Assembly (NCBI GenBank): GCA_003427395.1
Contig: BFEA01000005.1
Location: forward strand, 6,616,301 to 6,641,230
Source: Chara braunii
Lineage: Eukaryota; Streptophyta; Charophyceae; Charales; Characeae
Direction: 5' to 3'
DNA length: 24,930 nt
Below are positions 17,890-24,930 of the stretch, piece after piece; position 1 is the first letter of the stretch; every line of letters begins with the position of its first letter. A program made the position numbers and the translations under genes. The notes beneath the pieces are model-generated. The model ran no database searches and was not told the origin of the DNA. It saw only the letters and a program-made list of their open reading frames with translations.

Positions 17890-18390
17890 AATTAACGTTG
17901 CATGAGCTTGAGAAAAGGTCTGGCAAGATGTTCAGAAGGGAAGAATGGATGAGTAATTGACTTTGCGCAGGCTTGAGAAAAGGCCTGGCAAGATGTCCAG
18001 AAGAGAAAACGGGTGAGAAATTGACGTTGCATAAGCTTGAGAAAAGACCTGGCAAGCGACTTGTGTGATTGATTTGGCATAAGCTTGGAAATGGGCCGAG
18101 CAAGACATCCGGAAAAGAAAAGACTCGTATGATGGACTATAGATGGATCTGAGAGAAAGACTGACAGACTGGGAAACAGATGAGCATTTGATTTGCGTGA
18201 GTCTGAGAAAAAGGTCTGACAAGGTGTCTGAAAGAGAGATGCACAAGGGATGAATTGGGCAGCATGCATGAAAAAGTTAAAAATAAGCAAGAAACAAGAA
18301 AGGATAAAGAGTGATATGAATGCAAAATTGGCAAGACCTGAGGAGAGTCGGGCGAAAGGCCCCGAGGGAGATGCATGTGGATTTGGCAAG
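17890..18390. repeat. Degenerate ~60-65-bp tandem repeat
   Basis: Units share GCTTGAGAAAAGGCCTGGCAAG (split here as GCTTGAGAAAAGG and CCTGGCAAG) and a GATGAGTAATTGACTTTGC-like half. Clear units begin at 17906, 17971, 18035 and 18083; worn copies continue near 18146, 18201, 18325 and 18377. The repeat runs up to the methyltransferase fragment and could occupy one of its introns. Confidence 0.8.
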
Positions 18391-18459
18391 GCCTGAGCGT
18401 TGGGGAACGGAAAAGGGAAAACATGGATTGCATGGGGCGAAAAGTATATTATTTTTTAG

Positions 18460-18944
18460 AAGAGTAATGAATGAGGCAAGACCAAAATAGTTTCTGCTCG
18501 AGAATGCTTTCTCGATGAAATGGGAAGACAGATTTGAGACTACGAAGCACTTAAGGGGAGTTGTGCCTAGCCTCACCGATTCGAAGTGGGTATCACCACA
18601 GCAAAGGCGGCGGTTGTACTAGACAAACATCTCCCTTTCGGAGCAAACGTCTGACATCTAGTCGCATCCGAAAAACTTGCCTACAATTTGTTATCAACAA
18701 AGTCAAGGCATAGAATGAGAAAACCAATTGTGTTATGACAACAAATTGTCACCCTGGGAATAAAGTCAGCATACCAGTAGTTAAGTACACGAAGCAGGGA
18801 GAACCCCGTCTGCTTCATGTTACTGAAGTTGAAAGGATTATGGGCTGCCCTGCTGGGTATACAGAGTTGACTAAAGAGGAAGTTTGCATCTCAATTGAGG
18901 GAAAGATAAAGAGGCAGAGCTATGACGGAAATGAGCAACCTGGT
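18460..18944 (+). pseudogene. DNMT3-type cytosine-5 DNA methyltransferase fragment
   Basis: DNMT3 enzymes add methyl groups to cytosine de novo. A polypyrimidine splice acceptor (TATTATTTTTTAG, ending 18459) precedes RVMNEARPK-stop-FLLENAFSM, the motif VI region with Glu-Asn. Next comes VSPQQRRRLY-stop-TN, the motif VIII Q-x-R-x-R block where Trp is expected after LY. After a frameshift near 18630 the reading continues LQFVINKVKA-stop-NEKTNCVMTTN, then PVVKYTKQGEPRLLHVTEVE and RIMGCPAGYTEL. These match the target-recognition and motif IX region of DNMT3 (TTRSN and TE-x-ER-x-x-GFP-x-x-YT). A GTAAGT donor follows at 18945. TAG stops lie at 18488, 18620 and 18711. Motifs I and IV and the final LG-x-S-x-PV motif are not in the window. 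It is a partial, dead host gene copy or a captured fragment. Confidence 0.75.
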
Positions 18945-19722
18945 GTAAGTTGTAGAACCTTTCACTCCCCCATACCCTCCTCCACCCCAAGGGGCGGAAG
19001 CTAAGGAAGACATTAGGAAAGGAATAAGAAAAGAACAAAACGGACCCTTACAAACTAACCAACCATAACATCTCACCCTCCTCTCTCGTCTATCCTTCCA
19101 AACTCCACTAACAAGAGATTGGTGCGCAATGAGGACATTGGGAATGAGTGGGGGAAATGTGTCGGGACTGGTGGGTCCCGAATAACTTCCCATCACTCGA
19201 GAGATCGAATACGGACGATTTATGCACAACAGAGAAATCTGGAGTGAGGAAGCAGGAGAGAGAAAAGACAAAGGATTAGGCCGCAGAAGGGAGTGATGCC
19301 CTTAGGAGAGAACCACAGGAGGAAAAAACTAGCAACGGCAAGCAAGCAAGCGCAAGAACAGGGGCACATAGAACATAGCAGGAGGCCGGGTGGGCCATCG
19401 GACTGCAACAAGACTAAGGCCAAAGGGCCCTTTGAACTAGCAATTGCAGCGCGACAGCAATAAGGGAATGAGGAAGTCGAGGGATGGGCGGCCAGAAGCC
19501 GCGGAAAGGCAGGAAATGAGGAGCCAACGTGGGTGCCACCTATGGGAGCCTCGGAGCGGAGGCCCACGACCAAAGAGATCGGCATGCACAAGGCGCGAGG
19601 AAAGACTAAGGAGAGAGGTTGCTATGGGGCGACAAGACGTCCAAGGGGCATGGGACACCTCGGGGAAAGGCACCCGGGGCCACGTGGGACTAAGTAAAAA
19701 TAATGGCGTCCAGGGCGAAATG
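18945..19722. other. No gene seen downstream of the DNMT3 fragment
   Basis: It starts with the intron donor GTAAGT. I see no downstream exon encoding the expected C-terminal LG-x-S-x-PV motif. An open + strand frame at 19444-19776 is Arg-rich, runs into a tandem repeat and has no domain. Confidence 0.5.
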
Positions 19723-19863
19723 TGTCGGGGACCACCGACAACGGGACTGAGTGTCAGGGACCGCCGACGGGACTAAGTGTCGGGGACCGCCGACGGGACT
19801 AAGTGTCGGGGACCACCGACGAGACTAAGTGTCGAGGACCACCAACGGGACAAGTGGCGGGGA
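19723..19863. repeat. 26-bp tandem repeat, about 6 units
   Basis: TGTCGGGGACCACCGACGGG-type units begin at 19723, 19752, 19778, 19804, 19830 and 19855; the first spacing is 29 bp and the others 25-26 bp. Each unit is itself a small inverted repeat (GTCGG...CCGAC). Confidence 0.9.
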
Positions 19864-19966
19864 CATGTGAAAGTCCCAAGAAGAAACGGCAGCACCGCAT
19901 GAGGGAAAAATAATAAATGCAAGGTGCACCGTCAAGATCGACATTTAGATGACCAAGAATATTAGC

Positions 19967-19990
19967 ACCACTAGTGCAAGTACTAGTGGT
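19967..19990. other. Inverted repeat, 9-bp arms (ACCACTAGT)
   Basis: ACCACTAGT and ACTAGTGGT are separated by six bases. The counterpart at 21404-21425 keeps the structure with slightly different arms. Confidence 0.85.
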
Positions 19991-20213
19991 GACAAACGGG
20001 AAGGCCAAAAGAAAAAGGAAAAGTAAAGAAAACTGAAGTGGGAGGCATGGGAGCAATCCGAAAAATCTCGGATCAGCCTCCCTTAAGAAAATCGAGTCAA
20101 ATAAGACCCCATGTGAAAATTAGCCCTCCGGGAGAAAATCGGAGTAGGAGGGACCATTGTGGGAAAAATGTAGGAGTAAAAGGAGGCTCCCATGGGCATG
20201 GGAAGGCCATTAT

Positions 20214-20239
20214 TGCAGTCCGAGAAATTACGGACTGCA
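20214..20239. other. Inverted repeat, 9-bp perfect arms (TGCAGTCCG)
   Basis: TGCAGTCCG and CGGACTGCA flank the 8-base loop AGAAATTA. The identical 26-base element recurs at 20977-21002 in otherwise different surroundings. Confidence 0.9.
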
Positions 20240-20447
20240 CCTTTGGCATAGGGAGGGCCAAAACTAAGAGAAAGAGGCTAGAAAAGGGCCTTAACGGCCA
20301 CTTGACACTTGGCATGCTAGAAAAAAAAAGAGAAAAGAAAAGAAAATGAGGAAGAATAAGAAAAAAAGAGTGAGAGGGAGTGAGTGAGTTGGCCGTCAGT
20401 AGCGACTGCCATAGATAGGGACTGGCAGGTCCCTACTGTCCAAGAAA

Positions 20448-20521
20448 GGAGGAGAAAAAGAAAAGAAAAGAAAAGAAAAGATAAGAAAATAAAAGAAAGG
20501 AAAAGAAAAGAAAAGAGAAAA
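20448..20521. repeat. (AAAAG)n-like A-rich tract
   Basis: Irregular runs of AAAAG/AAAGA with occasional substitutions. Low-complexity DNA. Confidence 0.9.
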
Positions 20522-20705
20522 ATGGCTTAACGGTAAAAAACGGTCACTTGGGGAGATTCATCCGTGACCAGATTCATTCTGGAATATGACGGTTACAAAG
20601 GACTTGGATTTTCTTTGATTTTTGCAGACAAAATCAAAAAAAAACAAGGCCTCTTGCAACCGGAATAAAACGGAATACATGCATGAGGAAAAACACATGT
20701 TTTAG

Positions 20706-20739
20706 GTGCATCCGGAGTTAAAATCAAGGTCGGATGTAC
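20706..20739. other. Inverted repeat GTGCATCCG / CGGATGTAC
   Basis: Nine paired bases with one G-T wobble and a 16-base loop. First hairpin of the 162-bp unit. Confidence 0.8.
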
Positions 20740-20808
20740 TTGGGAATTGGCCGTTTCTTTTTCTTTTGAGTAGGGGCTAGTTGTGGGGCATTGGGGCTAA
20801 GGAATTAA

Positions 20809-20847
20809 CCCCCATTGCAGTCCGAGTTGCAATGAACTGCATGGGGG
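20809..20847. other. Inverted repeat with 12-bp bulged stem
   Basis: CCCCCATTGCAGT pairs with ACTGCATGGGGG except for one bulged T. Second hairpin of unit 1, structurally equivalent to the TGCAGTCCG hairpin of unit 2. Confidence 0.85.
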
Positions 20848-20867
20848 AGAGAAAACATATGTTCTAG

Positions 20868-20901
20868 GTGCATTCCGAGCCAATATTGGGCCCGGATGCA
20901 C
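20868..20901. other. Inverted repeat GTGCATTCCG / CGGATGCAC
   Basis: Nine pairs with one bulged T; the loop itself contains GCC...GGGC pairing. Equivalent to the hairpin at 20706. Confidence 0.8.
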
Positions 20902-20976
20902 TAGAAAATTTAACGCTTCATTTTTTTTTAACATGTGGCAAGTTGTGGGGCTGTGGGTGTGAAAAACAGCCATGAC

Positions 20977-21002
20977 TGCAGTCCGAGAAATTACGGACTG
21001 CA
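20977..21002. other. Inverted repeat, second identical TGCAGTCCG hairpin
   Basis: All 26 bases are identical to 20214-20239, while the flanks differ. Outside the arms, CATGAC and CATGAGG add partial extension. Confidence 0.9.
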
Positions 21003-21103
21003 TGAGGATGCCAAGGCCAAGGGGAAATGGGCTATGGCAAACCCGGAAAGGCTAGAAAGAAGCAATTTCGGCAAGGGGCAAGTAAAGACGGTAAACGGCA
21101 ACC

Positions 21104-21120
21104 GTGAGATGAGATCTCAC
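21104..21120. other. Inverted repeat GTGAGAT / ATCTCAC
   Basis: Seven paired bases around the loop GAG. Confidence 0.8.
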
Positions 21121-21395
21121 AGTCTAGAAAAATTGGCACACATATAGAAATGATGGGACCACCAAGGGCAATGGGCCCCAAAGAAATAAAAACGGGACGC
21201 CGTCCAAGATGTTGCCGGGAACCAAATGGGTCCAAATAATAAAAATCGGAAAAACAGGACACGCGTCGGCGGGACCGCCGGCGAGACAAAGAAATGGAGC
21301 TAGCGTGTAGGAAAGTGGTGGGGACTCGGGATGTCCCAAGGGAACCATGAGCAAACACAAGGAATAATTGTGTAAGCAAGCGGCACGGTGGAAAA

Positions 21396-21890
21396 TATAA
21401 GCACCACTAGTGCAAGCACTAGTGGGAGCAAGTGGGAGAGTCATGAGAGAAAGAAAAAATGAAATAAGGGTGTTGGGAAGGCCGCCCAGCAGTCCAGGAT
21501 ATCTCGGACTAGCAAGGTATAAGAAAATAGAGCCTTGAGAGGCCCAACATGAGAAAAAGGCTGCCCTTAGAAAATCGGAGCAAAAGAGGCTCAGAATTAG
21601 GCAAACGGGAGCAAAATGAAGCCCCCTAAGAGCAAGGGGGTGCCATTATTGGAATCCGAGATATAACGGTCATATAACAGTCATGAACCTGGCCTTTAAT
21701 AAGGCCTTAGGGCCTAGAAAGAGGGTGCACAGCAGTTTGACACTTGTCACAACGGAAATAAAAGAAAAAGAAAGAAAAATGAGAGAAAAAGGAGGGAGAA
21801 TGAGACAAAAAGAGAGAAAAGAGTGGAGGAGAGTGTGTCGGCCTATTGGGACCTGCACAGCAGGGACTGGCAGGTCCCAACAGTGACCTC
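21396..21890. repeat. Right copy of the diverged ~490-bp duplication
   Basis: Carries the same ordered landmarks as 19960-20450, ending with GGGACTGGCAGGTCCC at about 21862. Several are altered but still recognisable, for example GAAAATCGGAGCAAAAGAGG and TTTGACACTTGTC. Confidence 0.75.
21404..21425. other. Inverted repeat CCACTAGTG / CACTAGTGG
   Basis: Nine perfect pairs and a 4-base CAAG loop. Counterpart of 19967-19990. Confidence 0.9.
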
Positions 21891-22004
21891 ATCCCTCCTA
21901 GAATGGGGGAGGGCAATCCGGATAGGCCATATCTCAATAAAATCTGAATTAAAAAGCTGAAAATGAGAGAAAATGCAAAAAGGAAGCGGCCAGTTTTCTT
22001 TTGG

Positions 22005-22033
22005 ACCATGGATCTGAGATCAGATCTCATGGT
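22005..22033. other. Inverted repeat ACCATG(A)GATCT
   Basis: ACCATGGATCT pairs with AGATCTCATGGT with one bulged base. Confidence 0.8.
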
Positions 22034-22138
22034 AGAAAGGAACTAGCCGTTTTTTGTGGGCCAGCTCAAAACGGCTAGCTCCGGAATGAGGTGGCAGCCC
22101 AAAATGGAAAGAAACAAAAGAGGAAAAATAACAAAACA

Positions 22139-22171
22139 GTGCATTTGGCCCGAAAAGAGAGCCAGATGCAC
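22139..22171. other. Inverted repeat GTGCATTTGGC / GCCAGATGCAC
   Basis: Eleven pairs with one wobble and an 11-base purine-rich loop. It begins GTGCAT like those at 20706 and 20868 but has a different inner stem, still paired. Confidence 0.85.
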
Positions 22172-22250
22172 CAAAAATTGAAAACCTGGACTTAGGGGCT
22201 CAAAATTGAAACAAGGGCTACTAGGGGGTAGCTCGGATTATTGCTGGCCC

Positions 22251-22269
22251 TGGATCTCAACCAGATCCA
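22251..22269. other. Inverted repeat TGGATCT / AGATCCA
   Basis: Seven perfect pairs around the loop CAACC. Confidence 0.8.
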
Positions 22270-22451
22270 AGGCTGAAAATGTGTCGCCATATGGAAAAAT
22301 GCTCCGGCCTACTCAAAAGAGGCCGAAACTTGAAAAAATTGAGAAAAAGGTCCACATGGTTTTTTTCTTTCAAGTATTGTTGCCCCTTAAGCATTAGGAC
22401 CCTAGGGGGCAGCATTTGAGCAATGAAAAAGAGGCCGGGGTAGGCCAAGAG

Positions 22452-22484
22452 GCAGTCCGAGTTGGTACCAACCACTTGGACTGC
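22452..22484. other. Inverted repeat GCAGTCC / GGACTGC with inner palindrome
   Basis: Seven outer pairs enclose the palindrome TTGGTACCAA at 22462-22471. Another member of the CAGTCC-type hairpins. Confidence 0.8.
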
Positions 22485-23060
22485 ATGCACTTGGCCAAAA
22501 TGAGGTCCAGGTACCTCCAGGAGGGCCTAGTGAAGGAATTTTGCCTTGGGGGTACCTCGGTTCAGCTCAAGGCTCATGGGGAGGTTCATGGGCTGGCCGG
22601 ACTGCTGGTTTCAGCCTACATAAGCTGAGGATGCAGTCCGCCACTCTCATATTTGCATGAGGAGTGCCCATGCTGCCCACGTGAGTCCACAAGAGCACCT
22701 TTGCACTTGGAGTGAGAGGGGAGGAGCCCATGCTAGTGGGAGAGCTTAGAGGAGACTATGAGGTAGTGGGGAGGACTCCAGAGGACAGTGATGGTGGAAG
22801 AGACACTTGGGAGATGATCCGTCATATCCCTCCTGGGTGTAGGAGAGAAGGAGAAGCTAGGGGAGCCCCATTAGCCCTCCTAGGGGGGAGGACTCCATAG
22901 TCATAGTTAGGAGAGTTTGCCATAGCCTGAGAGAAAGCTTTGGAGAGAAAGGTTTGGAGAAGAAGGAAGCCATAGTCAAGAAGGGATTGTGCAAGAAGAA
23001 GAAGCTTCATCAAGAGTATACCAACATCAAGGAATTAACAAGGTGAGAGGAAGGAAGAGA
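22485..23060. other. No gene seen; purine-rich DNA
   Basis: No recognisable coding frame. A GAGGAGCCCATGCTAGTGGG-like segment and AGAAGAAG runs lead up to the pyrimidine tract. Confidence 0.5.
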
Positions 23061-23345
23061 CTTCTTCACCTTCATCTTTTTCTTCTTCTTCTTCTTCTTC
23101 TTCTTTTTCTTCTTCTTCTTCTTCTTCTTTTTTCTCCTCTTCTCCTTCTTCCCTCCTTCTTCTTCCTCTTCTTCCTCCTCACCCCCTCCTCCTTCCTTCT
23201 CTTCTCCCCCCTCTTCATCTCCCTCCTTCCTCCTCTTCACTTTCATTTCTCTTTGCCTTCCCCCCCTTCTTCTCCATCTCTATCTCCCTTATCCCTCTCC
23301 CCTTCTTCTCCATCTTCTCTTACTTCACCTTCTGTCTCCCATGGG
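23061..23345. repeat. Pyrimidine tract with (TTC)n core
   Basis: Nearly pure C/T on the + strand, with (TTC)n runs between 23081 and 23135 and irregular CCTT/TCTCC afterwards. It generates artificial Leu/Phe-rich and Lys/Glu-rich frames. Confidence 0.95.
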
Positions 23346-23369
23346 CTACCCAAACTCTTCTTTTTCACT

Positions 23370-24540
23370 TGTACACTAGGGGGTAGTACTCCGATTCATT
23401 CATAGGTGCTTCTTGAAGCAATCTTGGTGATTTGGCCTCTCCAAACTTGTGATTTTCACACTCACACTAGTAGGTAGTACAGCGCTTCACACATAGATGC
23501 TTCTTGATGCAATCTTGGTGATTTGGGCTCTCAAAACTTGTGATTTTCAAACTCACACTGGTAGGTAGTGTAACGCTTTACACATGGATGCTTCTTGATG
23601 CAATCTTGGTGATTTGGAAGCTTGAAACTTGTGTTTTTCAAACTCACACTGGTAGGTAGTGTAGCGCTTTACACATGCATGTTTCTTGATGCAATCTTGG
23701 TGATTTGGCCTCTCCAAACTTGTGATTTTGACACTCACACTAGTAGGTAGTATAACGCTTCACACATAGATGCTTCTTGATGCAATCTTGGTGATTTGGG
23801 CTCTCCAAACTTGTGTTTTTCAAACTCACACTGGTAGGTAGTGTAGCGCTTTACACATGGATGCTTCTTGATGCAATCTTGGTGATTTGGGAGCTTCAAA
23901 NTTCAAACTCACACTGGTAGGTAGTGTAGCGCTTTACACATGGATGCTTCTTGATGCAATCTTGGTGATTTGGGAGCTTCAAACTTGTGTTTTTCACACT
24001 CACACTAGTAGGTAGTGTAGCGCTTCACACATGGATGTTTCTTGATGCAATATTGGTGATTTGGGAGCTTCAAACTTGTGTTTTTCACACTCACACTAGT
24101 AGGTAGTGTAGCGCTTCACACATGGATGCTACTTGATGCAATCTTGATGATTTGGGAACTTCAAACTTGTGATTTTCACATTCACACTAGTAGGTAGTGT
24201 AGCGCTTTACACATGGATGCTCCTTGATGCAATCTTGGTGATTTGGGCTCTCCAAACTTGTGATTTTCACACTCACACTAGTAGGTAGTGTATCGCTTCA
24301 CACATGGATGCTTCTTGATGCAACCTTGGTGATTCGGGAGCTTCAAACTTGTGTTTTTTACACTCACACTAGTAGGTAGTGTAGCGCTTCACCCATGAGT
24401 GATTCATGATGCAATCTTGGTGATTTGGGAACTTCAAACTTGTGTTTTTCACACTCACACAAGTAGGTAGTATAGCGTTTCTTTCATAGATGGCCTTTTA
24501 TTCAACTTTGGTGATCTTGCCTATTTAGACTTTTGTTTTC
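23370..24540. repeat. 91-bp satellite array, about 13 units
   Basis: CTCACAC (TTCACAC once) recurs at 23461, 23552, 23643, 23734, 23825, 23908, 23999, 24090, 24181, 24272, 24363 and 24454. The period is exactly 91 bp except across the N at 23901, where it is 83. A diverged first unit begins near 23370 and the last decays after 24480. Units share GGTAGTGTAGCGCTT, TGATGCAATCTTGGTGATTT and CAAACTTGTG. Confidence 0.95.
23901..23901. other. Assembly N inside the 91-bp array
   Basis: The unit containing it is 8 bp short compared with the strict 91-bp period, so the N marks a collapsed or misjoined spot, not a single unknown base. Confidence 0.8.
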
Positions 24541-24544
24541 ACTT

Positions 24545-24930
24545 ATGTAATAGCATGTGATGTTCCGGATGATCTTTCCTTCATATGTAAGTATTTTCCA
24601 TCTAGTCTAACATCTTCATGCCATGCTCATGCTTAGTGTGATGTTCCGGTTGATCTTCCCTTCACATACATGTGTTTTTCATTAGTCCAATCACTCTTTA
24701 TCATGTTCATGCTTAGTATGATATTCCGGTTGATCTTTCCTTCACATACATGTGTTTTTCATTAGTCTAATCACTCTTTGTCATGTTCATGCTTAGTATG
24801 ATGTTCCGGTTGATCTTCCCTTCACATGCAAGTGTTTTCCATCTAGTCTTATCACTCATTGTCATGTTCATACTTAGTGTGATGTTCCGGTTGATCTTCC
24901 CTTCACATACATGTGTTTTTCATTGGTCTA
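24545..24930. repeat. 80-bp satellite array, right end
   Basis: TTCCGG recurs at 24563, 24644, 24724, 24804 and 24885, a period of 80-81 bp, with CTAGTCTAAT, TCATGTTCATGCTTAGT and TTCACATACATGTGTTTTTC. It has the same orientation and shares words with the array at 1-330. It runs off the window. Confidence 0.92.

Larger units (their letters stand above)
19960..20450. repeat. Left copy of a diverged ~490-bp duplication
   Basis: The order of landmarks is: CACTAGTG inverted repeat, TCGGA hairpin, AAGAAAATCGAGTC, GAAAATCGGAG, GCCATTATTG-CAGTCCGAG, GGCCTT-AA-GGCC, TTGACACTTG, GAGTGAGTTGGCC, GGGACTGGCAGGTCCC. The same order recurs at 21396-21890, about 1.44 kb to the right. Confidence 0.75.
20682..21006. 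repeat. Diverged ~162-bp tandem duplication with paired hairpins
   Basis: Unit 1 (20682-20843) and unit 2 (20844-21006) share ACATGTT[TC]TAGGTGCAT at an offset of 162 bp, then a GTGCAT..CCG hairpin, a GTTGTGGGGC word and a TGCAGTCCGAG hairpin. Base changes in one hairpin arm are often matched in the other. Confidence 0.75.

Noticed and set aside
17471-18103. 210-codon minus-strand frame
   Set aside because: Its second half is a translated tandem repeat and no family is recognisable.
19444-19776. 110-codon + strand frame, Arg/Gly-rich
   Set aside because: No domain, and it ends inside the 26-bp tandem repeat.
22989-23405. Leu/Phe-rich frame that resembles membrane segments
   Set aside because: It is the translation of a pyrimidine tract; no start context or domain.
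23370-24540. CRISPR-like regular array
   Set aside because: Whole 91-bp units are conserved with no unique spacers, and the context is eukaryotic; it is a satellite.

Overview
This is eukaryotic nuclear DNA dominated by repeats, and every coding signal I can support lies on the + strand. It holds one decayed Ty3/gypsy-type gag-pol retroelement, a spliced-looking DNMT3-type cytosine methyltransferase fragment, microsatellites, minisatellites and two satellite families. DNMT3-type genes are known in green plants outside the flowering plants. The style of the gag-pol protein (gag motif KLTFDGANITEFL, integrase motif ARDNLSGFVEA) reminds me of charophyte algae such as Chara. That host assignment is inference from memory, not proof. 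Two single N characters mark assembly joins.

Layout. 1-330: short array of an ~80-bp satellite. 435-523: (TC)n. 524-3323: no convincing gene. 3324-7056: the most unusual part, four tandem, strongly diverged copies of an unrecognised two-domain protein (domain A then domain B), each broken by only a few stops or frameshifts. 7057-7529: leader-like DNA with a purine tract and a TATA-like box. 7530-14122: gag, protease, reverse transcriptase, RNase H and integrase with a DD35E triad, carrying several stops and frameshifts and a mutated protease active site. 14303-14350: a purine tract and a TATA box. 14605-15414: an acidic ORF in one frame with two SUMO-interacting-motif-like segments. 16095-16615 and 17890-18390: minisatellites. 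18460-18944: DNMT3-like pseudogene fragment. 19723-19863: 26-bp repeats. 19960-22640: non-coding DNA unusually rich in short inverted repeats and containing internal duplications. 23061-23345: pyrimidine tract. 23370-24540: 91-bp satellite. 24545-24930: the 80-bp satellite again.

The A-B cluster, gag-pol and the acidic ORF are co-oriented and closely spaced. They look like one polycistronic mobile element with extra ORFs on both sides of gag-pol, but I could not find a matching pair of LTRs, so this is a hypothesis. The four A-B copies have drifted far apart in sequence yet each needs only a few corrections to read through. This suggests they were maintained as coding sequence for a long time and decayed recently, like the adjoining pol gene. 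At all four clear Trp-to-amber positions (three in pol, one in the DNMT3 fragment) the stop is preceded by C, so CTGG has become CTAG. This is the change expected from deamination of methylcytosine in CHG context.
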